This document shows positions 1 through 8,604 of a DNA stretch of 53,774 nt, one piece after another; positions within the stretch are counted from its first letter, which is position 1, and every line of letters starts with the position of its first letter. The notes below the pieces were generated by a model. It worked only from the letters and a program-made list of their open reading frames with translations, searched no databases and was not told the DNA's origin. Made by a program: the position numbers and the translations under genes. Source of the stretch: an uncultured Gammaproteobacteria bacterium (GTDB lineage Bacteria > Pseudomonadota > Gammaproteobacteria > Enterobacterales > Psychrobiaceae); contig CAKZQF010000173.1 of assembly GCA_937139475.1 (NCBI GenBank), forward strand, positions 1 to 53,774, written 5' to 3'.

Positions 1-148
1 TGTCGCAATTAAAAATCTGTTTTGAGCGAAACTCGGACGTTCAAAAATTCTCTCTTTGCATTTTTCTCCCATAGTCAGGAAAATGATCCAATGGATCAAT
101 ATTAAAGTGTTAGCTGCTATTAGGTTTAAACATGATAAGGCATGATAA

Positions 149-1030
149 ATGAGAGTACTAGTAACCGGTTCAGCAGGTAGAGTTGGGCGTGGAATCTATA
201 TCAAGCTCATGAGAACTCATGATGTTCTAGGTATTGATAGAACACCTTGTTCAACCACTGATTTTATCGGTGATATTCGTGATAACGAACTAATTTTAAA
301 AGCACTTGAAGGTGTTGATGTTATTGTCCATGCAGCAGCTCTACATGCCCCTCATATAGGTTTACTATCTGATGATGACTTCCAATCTATCAATGTAGAC
401 GGAACGGAATATCTTGTTTTGGCAGGCATTAAAGCTGGAGTTAAGCATTTTGTATTTACGAGTACAACTGCGCTTTATGGTTATGCTTCAACTCCAAAAG
501 GCATTTCAGGTTGGATAAATGAGCAAGTGATTCCACAACCAAAGTCTATCTACCATAAAAGTAAAATACTCGCTGAAACTAAACTTGAAGAAATCTCGAA
601 CCTTTTCGGTCTTCCGGTGACTGTGTTGCAAATGTCTAGGTGCTTTCCTGAACCTGCGGACTTAATGACAATATTTCGTCTAACTCGTGGAATTGACGCC
701 CGTGATGTAGCAAATGCTCACTTGTGTGCAGTAGATAAACGCTTGAGTGGTTTTAATCGGTTTATAATATCAGGCTCAACACCTTTCACTCGCAACGACT
801 GCGAAAAATTGTATAGTGATGCCAGCACGCTTATAAAGCAAAAATGCCCAGAAATAGCTGAGGCTTTCAAACAGCGAGGTTGGCTGTTACCAATGAGTTT
901 GGACCGTGTATATGATTCATCATCTGCACAAGACAAACTGGGGTGGCAGCCTAAGTATGGTTTTGAGAGCGTGTTAGAAATGTTAGATACCGAGGTGGCT
1001 GAGGTGTTACCCGCCATAAAACGCAGCTAA
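149..1030 (+). CDS. NAD(P)-dependent epimerase/dehydratase (extended SDR), cassette-borne
   Basis: This 293-residue protein is an extended short-chain dehydrogenase/reductase of the NAD-dependent epimerase/dehydratase type. The Rossmann glycine motif TGSAGRVG is at residues 6-13, a STTALYG segment carries the likely catalytic Ser/Thr, and the YxxxK pair (YHKSK) is at residues 135-139. These residues are expected to bind NAD(P) and act on a sugar nucleotide or related carbonyl, but the substrate cannot be read from the sequence. An AAGG stretch lies just upstream of the ATG. The stop codon lies inside an attC site, so the gene looks like the cargo of an integron cassette rather than part of the sugar cluster that follows. 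It is complete. A role as the missing sugar 1-dehydrogenase of the neighbouring pathway is possible but unsupported. Confidence 0.85.
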   Translation: MRVLVTGSAGRVGRGIYIKLMRTHDVLGIDRTPCSTTDFIGDIRDNELILKALEGVDVIVHAAALHAPHIGLLSDDDFQSINVDGTEYLVLAGIKAGVKHFVFTSTTALYGYASTPKGISGWINEQVIPQPKSIYHKSKILAETKLEEISNLFGLPVTVLQMSRCFPEPADLMTIFRLTRGIDARDVANAHLCAVDKRLSGFNRFIISGSTPFTRNDCEKLYSDASTLIKQKCPEIAEAFKQRGWLLPMSLDRVYDSSSAQDKLGWQPKYGFESVLEMLDTEVAEVLPAIKRS

Positions 1031-1151
1031 CAAAACGTTTAAGCTTGGTTCTCAACACTTGGCATTTTCAGTTTGAATCCGCATTAGTATTTACGGTGCA
1101 AGGAGTATAGGTTAAGTGGTGACTTTGCTCACCACTTAACGCGGCGTTACC
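1025..1151 (+). mobile_element. VCR-like integron attC recombination site
   Basis: The stretch starts with TAACAAAACGTTTAAG, which overlaps the stop codon of the SDR gene, and ends with CTTAACGCGGCGTTA. The two ends are imperfect inverted copies of each other (TAAC-N4-CGTT..AAG). The interior contains CAACACTTGGCATTTTCAGT, closely matching my recollection of the Vibrio VCR core (CAACGCGTGGCGTTTCCAGT). Near the right end is a perfect 12-bp hairpin (GTTAAGTGGTGA, loop CTTTGC) at 1111-1140. Length (about 125 bp), orientation and placement straight after a stop codon all fit a chromosomal-integron attC. No integrase gene or attI is visible in the window, and I found no second attC in the 148 bases before the SDR gene. 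Confidence 0.82.
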
Positions 1152-1590
1152 ACCGTCCGAGTTAGGCACAAGGCTGTCCTATTTAGGCTATTTCTAGGGC
1201 TAGGCGAGTGACCGTAGTGTGTCGTCTAGTGACCTTTTGGTAGCTTTTATTAACATCGAACTAGGCTTTAATGATAAAGATAACTACTCAATTACATGAA
1301 ATGTCATGATTTGGCTTTACGGGCCTGTCGCTAATTTTTAAAAGCCTGCTATTTACTAGATTAGTGGGTTTTGTTTTATATGAAGAGGTCCTTAAACAAT
1401 CACTAAGTATTAATCTGTAATAGCAGATTCAATAGTAAGGATTAAATTTGTCTTTACTGGCATAAAAACATGAAAATATGATGGCAAAGCTAACCAAATC
1501 CAATTAAATCTTACTACTATTAATAAACAACACCTTGCTATATACTGGTTAACATATGTATTTACTTTGGGAACTAGAGGGAAAGCTATT
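1152..1590. other. Intergenic region between attC and the GntR gene
   Basis: I see no open reading frame with a ribosome binding site here, no second attC copy and no tRNA. A short palindrome, CATGA-AATG-TCATG, lies near 1296-1309. The segment just before the GntR gene is AT-rich and must carry that gene's promoter, but I cannot place a convincing -35/-10 pair. Confidence 0.5.
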
Positions 1591-2493
1591 GTGAATGTTC
1601 AAAGTCATCTTATCCAAGAAACGGTCAATGGAATTTTAGCCACGCTTACTGACTTCAAAGAAGGGAATACCCTGGTCCTGAAAGATAATACCCTGGCAAA
1701 GAAGTTCAATGTTAGTAGAACAACCATTCGTACTGCTATTACGGAGCTGGAAAAAAAGGGTATTGTTGAGATTAATGGTTCGCAAAAGCGCGTGTTAAGA
1801 GCACCATTAAAAGCAGACTATTTTGATACCAGTAACAGTGTCTCTTCAAAAGAAGAGATCATTGAGAAATATTTCTTAGACTTAATTAATCACGGCAAAC
1901 TTTTACCCGGCGACCGATTTTCAGAGCTAGAGTTAGCGAAGGGCTCTGGTTGTAATACCATCACGGTACGTGAGTTTTTAATTAAGTTTTCACGCTTTGG
2001 TTTAATCGAAAAAAATCCTCGCGCTAAGTGGCAAATGGTTGAGTTTGATGAGAAATTTGCGCTAGAGCTGGTGGAGTTCAGACGGATACTTGAGATGAGC
2101 TCAATCACTAAGTTACTTGCTATGCCTGAGGATGATCCGGTTTGGGACGAACTAAGCGATTTATTAGATAAGCATCTGGAAGTTCTTGAAGATGTTGAAA
2201 ACCGCTATACCGAGCTGAGTGAGTTAGATAGAAAGTTCCACTATATAGTGCAACGCGCTTCTGATAACCGCTTCTTTATGCAGTTTTTTGATGTTGTTTC
2301 ATTGATTTGTCATTACCACTACCAGTGGAATAAAGGGGACGAACTCGAGCGAAATAAAGTGGCGCTGGAAGAGCATGTGGCGATTATCACCCAGCTATTA
2401 GCCCACAATACTTCTGGTGTGATTACGACAATGGAAACTCATCTAAATACCGCTAGGAAAACCTTACTACGCTCGGCTCATGGCTTAGAGTAA
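1591..2493 (+). CDS. GntR/FadR-type regulator with two winged helices and FCD domain
   Basis: This 300-residue regulator probably controls the convergent sugar-acid cluster that ends just downstream. I chose GTG at 1591 because AGAGGG lies about 9 bases upstream; a TTG at 1567 would add eight residues with no better ribosome site. A first winged helix is seen at about residues 30-60 (LAKKFNVSRTTIRTAITELE). A second GntR-like helix-turn-helix is at about 95-140 (SELELAKGSG, TITVREFLIKFSRFGLIEK). The C-terminal half looks like an FCD effector domain, with the arginine-rich start FRRILEM, an ELDRKFH acid, and histidines in EEHVAI and ETHLN that could bind a metal. Two DNA-binding domains in one chain is unusual for the family. 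The operator was not identified. Confidence 0.85.
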   Translation: MNVQSHLIQETVNGILATLTDFKEGNTLVLKDNTLAKKFNVSRTTIRTAITELEKKGIVEINGSQKRVLRAPLKADYFDTSNSVSSKEEIIEKYFLDLINHGKLLPGDRFSELELAKGSGCNTITVREFLIKFSRFGLIEKNPRAKWQMVEFDEKFALELVEFRRILEMSSITKLLAMPEDDPVWDELSDLLDKHLEVLEDVENRYTELSELDRKFHYIVQRASDNRFFMQFFDVVSLICHYHYQWNKGDELERNKVALEEHVAIITQLLAHNTSGVITTMETHLNTARKTLLRSAHGLE

Positions 2494-2555
2494 TTATCGT
2501 CTTAGTCATTGATTAGTTGTAAGAAAATGGCGGTTAGCCCTTTTTTATTGCGGAA

Positions 2556-2588
2556 AATAAAGACTAAGTTGCTGGCTTAGTCTTTATT
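2556..2588. terminator. Bidirectional terminator between gntR and the sugar cluster
   Basis: A perfect 13-bp stem, AATAAAGACTAAG paired with CTTAGTCTTTATT around a 7-base loop, lies between two convergent genes. The bottom strand continues with a T-rich run (TCTTTATTTT), which favours termination of the mutarotase-side transcript. The top strand has a weaker tract. Confidence 0.7.
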
Positions 2589-2673
2589 AACAATATAGGT
2601 TTGTAATAGCACTTGTGATGTTGAGGGCGAGTATCACATAAGGCATGAGAGTATTTTACACTCTCTCTATAGC

Positions 2674-3027
2674 TTAGGGTTGTTCGGTAAGTTTAAAGAT
2701 TTGTTCTGTCGGCAACCACTTTTCCCCCTCTTTAGCCCAAGGCAGTGCTTGTTGGAATTGCCACATTAAGGTTTCCCACTTTTGCACTTCAGGGCAGGCC
2801 GCGTCGGCTTTGGCTTTAGCCGCAGCATCAAAACTATCATCGACCTCCATAATCATAAATAAACGATTGGCGATTAGATAAATCTCCATTTCAACAATAC
2901 CTGCGTCTCGAATGCTTTTCGCGACCGCCGGGAAGCCATTGCCAGGCTTGTGATACTCTTTGTATTTCTCAATTAATTCTGGATTATCTTTTAAATCTGT
3001 TGCTAAACAGTGACGTGTCGTATTCAT
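2674..3027 (-). CDS. L-rhamnose/L-fucose mutarotase family protein
   Basis: This 117-residue protein belongs to the RhaM-like mutarotase family, small dimeric ferredoxin-like proteins that interconvert the anomers of L-sugars. Seen in the sequence are an N-terminal LATDLKDNPELIEKYKEYH helix, a central EMEIYLIANRLFMIMEVD strand pair, and the C-terminal WETLMWQFQQ, all typical of the family. The length is near the usual 105-115 residues. A good ribosome site (AAGGA) lies before the ATG. It is the last gene of the catabolic run, 48 bases after the KDG kinase. In this context it probably delivers the anomer of L-galactose or a related L-sugar used by the first oxidation step; the exact sugar is inferred. 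Confidence 0.85.
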   Translation of the reverse strand: MNTTRHCLATDLKDNPELIEKYKEYHKPGNGFPAVAKSIRDAGIVEMEIYLIANRLFMIMEVDDSFDAAAKAKADAACPEVQKWETLMWQFQQALPWAKEGEKWLPTEQIFKLTEQP

Positions 3028-3075
3028 TTTATATCCTTGTAATAGCTAATTTAGTACAAGCTATTAAGTCAATTA

Positions 3076-4017
3076 TTACATTGGGAAATCAGTTAATTGT
3101 TGATCAAATGCTGCTTTATTGACGATGGCACCTTTATGCTGAATTACGCAGCCAGATACCTTGGATGCAAACATCGCTGCTTGCTCTGGTGATTTTTCTA
3201 GTAATCTGGCACTGAGGTAGCTGCCATTAAAGGCATCGCCTGCAGATGTTGTGTCGACTACATTCTTCACTGGCTCTACTTCAACATAGTGACGTTTACC
3301 ATCAATGCTAAGTAACATGCCTTGTGAACCGTTTTTAATAACGATCTCACTAATTGCGTACTGCTCAAGAAAATCGGCAACATCCTCAGCGCTCTTAGCA
3401 TTGTATAGCACCATATGATCATCAACACCGGGTAGGGCAATATCCGCTAACTCAAAGGCGGCCGCGTAAGCAGATCTTGTTTCATCTAGTGAGGTCCAAA
3501 GCGTAGGTCTATAGTTAGGGTCAAATACAATTTTAGTACCCGATGCCTTAAGCTCAAATATAAAGCGCCATAGTTTTTGTCTGTCGTTTTCAGACAAAAT
3601 AGCAATAGATATGCCTGAGAGAAAGAAAACATCAGGTTTCTCTAAGCGTTGGCTCCCGCCATCGTCACCTAAGAACTTAACGACTTGCTTTGCCGCTGAT
3701 GTGTCGCGCCAATAAGTGAAACTACGTTCCCCTTCATCGTCAACATTAATTAAATACAAGCCCATTTTTGCTGTCGATGACTGGTAAACCAAGCTGGTAT
3801 CCAAGGATTCCTGTTCCATCATACTCAGCATATCTAAGCTTAGGGCGTCATCGCCCACTGCGGTTAAAAATTGCACATTGGCTAACTCTTTCACGCAGCG
3901 CTTGATATAGATGCCTGTATTGTAGACATCACCAGCAAAATTCTTTTTGTATAGGTTGGCTTCTGCGGCAAGGCCAAATTCAACCATGCATTCGCCCATT
4001 ACGATAATATTTTTCAT
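3076..4017 (-). CDS. kdgK: 2-dehydro-3-deoxygluconokinase (PfkB family)
   Basis: The 313-residue protein is a PfkB/ribokinase-family kinase predicted to phosphorylate 2-keto-3-deoxy-D-gluconate (KDG) to KDPG with ATP in the cytoplasm. The N-terminus has the substrate-side GECMVEFG and FAGDVYNTG segments; the C-terminal PfkB signature DTTSAGDAFNG carries the catalytic aspartate and anion hole. Length fits KdgK (about 310). The start ATG overlaps the TGA of the aldolase gene (ATGA), so the two are translationally coupled. A neighbouring KDPG aldolase supports KDG rather than another sugar as the substrate. A kinase acting on the C6 hydroxyl also argues against a 6-deoxy sugar such as L-fucose as the pathway substrate. 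Confidence 0.92.
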   Translation of the reverse strand: MKNIIVMGECMVEFGLAAEANLYKKNFAGDVYNTGIYIKRCVKELANVQFLTAVGDDALSLDMLSMMEQESLDTSLVYQSSTAKMGLYLINVDDEGERSFTYWRDTSAAKQVVKFLGDDGGSQRLEKPDVFFLSGISIAILSENDRQKLWRFIFELKASGTKIVFDPNYRPTLWTSLDETRSAYAAAFELADIALPGVDDHMVLYNAKSAEDVADFLEQYAISEIVIKNGSQGMLLSIDGKRHYVEVEPVKNVVDTTSAGDAFNGSYLSARLLEKSPEQAAMFASKVSGCVIQHKGAIVNKAAFDQQLTDFPM

Positions 4018-4664
4018 GCGGATCGGTCCAATTCGTTGATATAACTAATGGCTTGCTGACTCAATTGGCTAATCTCTTGCCAATTTTTACTCGCAACCAA
4101 CTCTTTTGTTGCCATCCAAGAACCCCCAACAGCAAAGATACTATTTAGGGCAAAATAGCTGCTCAAGTTGTTGGGGTTTACGCCGCCTGTTGGGCAGAAC
4201 TTCACCTGGCTAAATACACTTGATAATGCCTTAATTGTATTGACGCCTCCGTACTGCTCGGCTGGGAAAAACTTTACTTCATTAATGCCAAGCTCTAATG
4301 CTTGCGTTATTTCTGATGGAGAAACTACGCCTGGCAGTAGCGGTAAACCTGTATCAAGCATTGAGTTAGCCAAGGTTTTTGTAAATGATGGGCTGACCAA
4401 AAATTTAGCGCCTGCCGCAACGGAATCTTTCACTTGTTGCGGTGTGGTTAAGGTGCCTACGCCAACAGTCATTTGGGGGACTTGCTCACTCACTGCGGCA
4501 ATGCAATCAAGTGCCGCTGGCGAACGCAATACTATCTCAGCGCAGGTGATACCACCTTGATACAAGGCTTTGCTGACATTAACTGCATCATCGACATTTT
4601 CCATGTGGAGAACTGGCAAGATAGGACTGTTTTTTACTAACCCTGAAAAGCTTGGCCTTAACAT
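4014..4664 (-). CDS. eda: KDPG aldolase (2-dehydro-3-deoxy-phosphogluconate aldolase)
   Basis: This 216-residue class I aldolase cleaves 2-keto-3-deoxy-6-phosphogluconate to pyruvate and glyceraldehyde-3-phosphate. The family's catalytic glutamate is seen in GGITCAEIVLRSPAAL, the Schiff-base lysine in NEVKFFPAEQYGG, and the phosphate-binding CPTGGVNPNN segment follows. Length matches Eda/KdgA (about 210). The gene overlaps the end of the upstream reductase by 7 bases and its stop overlaps the kinase start, so the three form one transcript. It completes the lower part of the sugar-acid pathway. Confidence 0.93.
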   Translation of the reverse strand: MLRPSFSGLVKNSPILPVLHMENVDDAVNVSKALYQGGITCAEIVLRSPAALDCIAAVSEQVPQMTVGVGTLTTPQQVKDSVAAGAKFLVSPSFTKTLANSMLDTGLPLLPGVVSPSEITQALELGINEVKFFPAEQYGGVNTIKALSSVFSQVKFCPTGGVNPNNLSSYFALNSIFAVGGSWMATKELVASKNWQEISQLSQQAISYINELDRSA

Positions 4665-6130
4665 AATTTCTCCACAATAGCGTTAATTTGACAAGTTTCA
4701 CCTAAGCGTAACGCGCTTAAACTTTCAATGAGTTGGTTCTTTAATTGGCTGTTTTTGATTAACTCGTTACCGAAAATCGATTCAATACTTAAGAAACCTT
4801 CGACCACTTCAGTTATATCGTTGCTGCGTAGTGCTGTTAGATTGGCAAATTCATCAGCTAATGGATCTGTTATGTCTTTATTCTCTTTTAATGCGCGGCA
4901 GATGAACTCGAACCAACAAGCGAGTGATAATGACAGTAATTTCGTAGAACGACCTAGACGTAAGTTATCTTCGATAATAGGTAAGATGCGCATTTGTAAT
5001 TTCTGCGAACCATCCCACGCTATCTGTGCCAGTAAATGACGAATCTCCGGGTTTAAGAAACGCTCAATAATTTCTTTACTGTAGCTGTGTACGTCGAGTT
5101 CTTTTGGTGGCTCAAATGAGCCAATCACTTCTTCATTAGCCAGTTTGCAGATAAAGTCATAAAAAGCACTGTCACTGGTGACGTCAAAAACAGTTTCAAA
5201 ACCTGCTAATGAACCGGCATAAGCTAAAGTGGAGTGCAGGCAGTTAAGTAAACGTAATTTAGCTTTTTCAAAACCATCGACATCGGACGTAAAGACCACG
5301 CCGACTTTATCCCATGCGGGACGTTCACCTTTCCAGTTGTCTTCAATTACCCATTGGGTGAATTGCTCCCGCTGAATTGGCCAGTTGTCTTTCGCGCCAA
5401 TGGCTGTTGACACAGCATCGACTGTATAGTCTTCAGTTTTTGGGGTAATGCTATCAACCATTGCATTTGGGAAAGCAACGTTTGCTTCAACCCATGCCGC
5501 CAGGGTTTGATCAAGTTGCGCGGCATAATCAATAACGGCTCGACGTAATTTATCGCCATTGCCCGAAACATTATCACAGCTTAATACGTTAAAAGCGTCG
5601 ATATTATGGTCCTTTCGCTGACTTAGCGCCTGAACAATATAACCAATAGCGCTCTTTGGCTGATAACGGTGGGCAAGATCGTATGCAATATCCGGATGCT
5701 GCACATCGAGCTGACCATCAGCTCCAAGACAGTAACCTTTCTCGGTAATAGTTAACGTCACTAACTTTGTTGCCGCAGCGCTTAAGCGAGCCAGCACTTG
5801 CTCGCTTTGCTCACTGGCGACTAATACTTCTTTGATTGCACCGATAATTTGATAATTAATTTCTTTATCTAAAATAGCTAAAGTGTATAGATTATCTTGT
5901 TTGGCCAAGACATCGCGAGCATCGGCGCTGCGTAGTGATACACCACAGATGCCCCAGTTGCCGCCTGCGACGTTCATCGCATTCTCGGTGTATACCGCTT
6001 GGTGAGCACGATGAAATGCACCAGGGCCTAAATGCACAATACCAATATTTGTATTGGCGCGGTCATATTTAGGCGTAGTAATCGCTGAATTTTCAGCTAA
6101 GTTTGTTAGTGTTTTATCTGATAACTGCAT
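4658..6130 (-). CDS. Mannitol dehydrogenase family oxidoreductase (UxuB-type, probable tagaturonate/fructuronate reductase)
   Basis: The 490-residue protein belongs to the long-chain mannitol dehydrogenase family. The NAD-binding start is IVHLGPGAFHRAHQAVYTEN, and the substrate region has LSCDNVSGNG and the catalytic-lysine segment KAKLRLLNCLHS. I placed the start at the ATG at 6130; an upstream in-frame ATG at 6175 would overlap uxaA. By sequence it is UxuB-like (fructuronate to mannonate), not like the E. coli tagaturonate reductase UxaB. The next gene, however, is an altronate dehydratase, and no mannonate dehydratase is present. The likely role is therefore reduction of D-tagaturonate to D-altronate. 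The family call is firm; the substrate is inferred from neighbours. Confidence 0.88.
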   Translation of the reverse strand: MQLSDKTLTNLAENSAITTPKYDRANTNIGIVHLGPGAFHRAHQAVYTENAMNVAGGNWGICGVSLRSADARDVLAKQDNLYTLAILDKEINYQIIGAIKEVLVASEQSEQVLARLSAAATKLVTLTITEKGYCLGADGQLDVQHPDIAYDLAHRYQPKSAIGYIVQALSQRKDHNIDAFNVLSCDNVSGNGDKLRRAVIDYAAQLDQTLAAWVEANVAFPNAMVDSITPKTEDYTVDAVSTAIGAKDNWPIQREQFTQWVIEDNWKGERPAWDKVGVVFTSDVDGFEKAKLRLLNCLHSTLAYAGSLAGFETVFDVTSDSAFYDFICKLANEEVIGSFEPPKELDVHSYSKEIIERFLNPEIRHLLAQIAWDGSQKLQMRILPIIEDNLRLGRSTKLLSLSLACWFEFICRALKENKDITDPLADEFANLTALRSNDITEVVEGFLSIESIFGNELIKNSQLKNQLIESLSALRLGETCQINAIVEKLC

Positions 6131-6150
6131 GATTGTTTTTCGTCGGCACT

Positions 6151-7665
6151 TTATAAAGTGACGCCGCCTTTCCAAATTGAGATTTCTTTAAATTGATTGA
6201 GTTCGTTCTTAGTCGCTTTGCCTGAGGCAATAGCGATTAATAGATCAAAGAACTCATCGGTACATTCATCTTGTGTTTTATCCAGACGTAGAAGTTGCCC
6301 GGCGTCGTAATCGATCCAGTGCTTTTTGCGGGTTGCCAAATTACTATTAGAGGCAATTTTTACTGTTGGCACGGGGACGCCCAGTGGCGTGCCTCGTCCG
6401 GTGGTAAATAACACCATGTTGGCGCCACTTGCCGCTAGCGCGGTACAAGATACAGCGTCATTGCCTGGGCCTTCTAACAACGTAATGCCATTTTTAGCGA
6501 TAGCTTTTTCACCGTATTTGATTACGTCTTGTACGGGGGCATTACCGCCTTTTTGGATTGCGCCTAACGATTTATCTTCAAGCGTTGTTAATCCTCCGGC
6601 TTTATTCCCCGGCGATGGATTTTCGTAAACAGGCTGATTGTTATCGACAAAGTATTGTTTGAAACCATCAACTAGTTTGACAATTTTTTGATAAACGTCT
6701 TCATTGGCCGCATTGTTCATCAGCACTTGTTCTGCACCAAACATTTCTGGTGTTTCAGTTAAAATAACCGTTGCGCCATAACTTGCCATTTTTTCGGAAA
6801 TTCGCCCTAATAATGGATTAGCGGTTAAGCCACTTAAGCCATCAGAACCGCCACATTTCATCGCTAGAGTAAGTTGAGATACAGGGCAGGGAACGCGCTT
6901 ATCATCAGCCATTGTCGCCAATAGCTTTTCTATATGAGCCATACCCTCTGCTTCTTCATCGTCAACTTGTTGTGCATTGAAGTAAGAAATTCGACTACTC
7001 ATTGTTGACGGTAAACTTTCAATTAATCCGGACAATTGATTATTTTCGCAACCCAAGCCTAAAAATAGCACCGCGCCAGCATTGGGGTTTGCCGCCAGTG
7101 ATGCGAGTAATTGTTTGGTTTGAGCTAAGTCATCACCGAGTTGCGAGCAACCAAATGGGTGAGTAACTGCCAGAAAATCATCAGCCAGCTCACTGTATTT
7201 TTCTTTGCACTGTCTTACCAAGGATTGTGCTAGGTGATTAACACAACCAACGCTGTTTATAATCCATAGTTCATTGCGTATGCCCACCGAACCATTGGCA
7301 CGAGGGTAGCCCATAAAGGTTGGCATGTCGTCTGTAGGCGCTGCTAATGTATAAGCTGAAGGTTGATACGAAAACTCGTCATCATCACTGAGTAGTGTTT
7401 TTAAATTATGTGTGTGTATCCAATCGCCAGGATAGATATCACAAGTGGTATAACCGATAGAGTAGCCATATTTAAAAATCTCTTGTCCCTGGCTTAACGG
7501 AACCAGCGCAATTTTGTGGCCGCGAGTAATGTCTTCTCTTAGCTCAATATCGCTGCCATTGACGGACAACTTAGTGCCTTTGTTCAAGTCTTGCAGGGCG
7601 ACAACAACATTGTCATTGTTGTGTACTTGAATATAGGTTCTAACTTGTGCTTGAGGTGAGCTCAT
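6151..7665 (-). CDS. uxaA: Altronate dehydratase
   Basis: This 504-residue full-length UxaA-family dehydratase is predicted to remove water from D-altronate to give 2-keto-3-deoxy-D-gluconate. Both parts of the family are present: the N-terminal SAF-like domain (residues 1-95, DLNKGTKL, REDITRGHKIAL) and the large C-terminal domain with PRANGSVGIRNELWIINSVG, the cysteine-rich THPFGCSQLG and LGLGCENNQ segments, and LAMKCGGSDGLSG. The family uses these cysteines for an iron site. Length matches E. coli UxaA (about 495). It is followed 20 bases later by the reductase. Related members act on galactarate or L-fuconate-like acids; the KDG kinase downstream favours altronate. Confidence 0.9.
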   Translation of the reverse strand: MSSPQAQVRTYIQVHNNDNVVVALQDLNKGTKLSVNGSDIELREDITRGHKIALVPLSQGQEIFKYGYSIGYTTCDIYPGDWIHTHNLKTLLSDDDEFSYQPSAYTLAAPTDDMPTFMGYPRANGSVGIRNELWIINSVGCVNHLAQSLVRQCKEKYSELADDFLAVTHPFGCSQLGDDLAQTKQLLASLAANPNAGAVLFLGLGCENNQLSGLIESLPSTMSSRISYFNAQQVDDEEAEGMAHIEKLLATMADDKRVPCPVSQLTLAMKCGGSDGLSGLTANPLLGRISEKMASYGATVILTETPEMFGAEQVLMNNAANEDVYQKIVKLVDGFKQYFVDNNQPVYENPSPGNKAGGLTTLEDKSLGAIQKGGNAPVQDVIKYGEKAIAKNGITLLEGPGNDAVSCTALAASGANMVLFTTGRGTPLGVPVPTVKIASNSNLATRKKHWIDYDAGQLLRLDKTQDECTDEFFDLLIAIASGKATKNELNQFKEISIWKGGVTL

Positions 7666-7759
7666 GGTGTACTTCTCTTATAGTGACTAAACATTCTAGT
7701 TATCACTAGATCTTCAATCCGGATAAGTGAATGCGCTTATGGTTAACTAGGTAAACAGA

Positions 7760-8590
7760 TTAAATTCGGTAAAAATGGCTAGCGTTCAAACCAAAAATTC
7801 TGTTTTTTTCGCTGGGCGTATACTCAGCAATAAAATCGAGTACTAGCTGTTTTATCACCTGATATTCGCCAGCAACTAAACATACAGGCCAATCCGAGCC
7901 AAACATTACCCGGTGGCTGCCAAAGAGATCTAACACTGTTTTCATGTAGGGTTGAATGTCTTGGGCAGACCAGTGTTGCCAATCGGCCTCTGTAACCATG
8001 CCTGATAATTTGCAATAACAGTGAGGGTTGGCGGCAAGTTTGGCCATGTTTTTCTGCCATTGCGTAAACTCTTCACCGGTTTTGATATTCGGTTTTGCTA
8101 TATGGTCAATTACTACCTGTAAATTCGGCACATGTGAGAGCATTTCGATGGCCGCAGGTAATTGATGAGCATAAATTAGCAGGTCATAGCGATAACCATA
8201 CTCTGCTAGTGTTTTTAAACCGTTAATAAATTCAGGGTTGCGCATAAAGTCAGGGTCGGTTTCCCCTTGAATAACATGGCGAAAGCCGACTAATTTTTTA
8301 TGCTTGGCAAGTACAGTTAATTGCGCACTAAGATCGGCGCTTTTTAAATCTATCCAGCCAACCACACCTTTAATAATGTCATTTTCTTGGGCAAGCTCGA
8401 CTAACCAATTGGTTTCAATGAGTGATTGTCTTGCCTGCACAACTATGCTGCTAGAAAAGCCGTTGCTATAAAGAGTTTCTTCAAGTTCCTTGATTAGAAA
8501 GTCTTTCTTTAGCACCTGCATTGAATCATCGATCCAATCGTATTCTACTGGGTCAAATTCCCATAAATGGTGGTGAGCATCGATAAACAT
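7760..8590 (-). CDS. Amidohydrolase-2 family sugar lactonase (L-galactono/L-fucono-lactonase type)
   Basis: The 276-residue protein is a COG3618-type amidohydrolase, a TIM-barrel metal hydrolase family that opens L-sugar lactones. The metal-binding HxH is in FIDAHHHLWEF (H6, H8). The barrel-end motif MFGSDWPVCLVAG supplies the conserved aspartate and is typical of L-fucono- and L-rhamnono-lactonases. VIDHIAKPNI and YCKLSGMVTEA match the middle of the family. It lies 14 bases downstream of the Zn-dehydrogenase and 94 bases upstream of uxaA. In the proposed route it hydrolyses L-galactono-lactone to L-galactonate; L-fuconolactone is a possible alternative. Confidence 0.88.
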   Translation of the reverse strand: MFIDAHHHLWEFDPVEYDWIDDSMQVLKKDFLIKELEETLYSNGFSSSIVVQARQSLIETNWLVELAQENDIIKGVVGWIDLKSADLSAQLTVLAKHKKLVGFRHVIQGETDPDFMRNPEFINGLKTLAEYGYRYDLLIYAHQLPAAIEMLSHVPNLQVVIDHIAKPNIKTGEEFTQWQKNMAKLAANPHCYCKLSGMVTEADWQHWSAQDIQPYMKTVLDLFGSHRVMFGSDWPVCLVAGEYQVIKQLVLDFIAEYTPSEKNRIFGLNASHFYRI

Positions 8591-8604
8591 ACAGGCTCCT
8601 TGAC

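Noticed and set aside
30..1163. A 10-bp inverted match (AACTCGGACG at 30-39 and CGTCCGAGTT at 1154-1163) flanking the SDR cassette
   Set aside because: A match of this length is expected about once by chance in 1.1 kb; neither copy extends into an attC or transposon-end motif.
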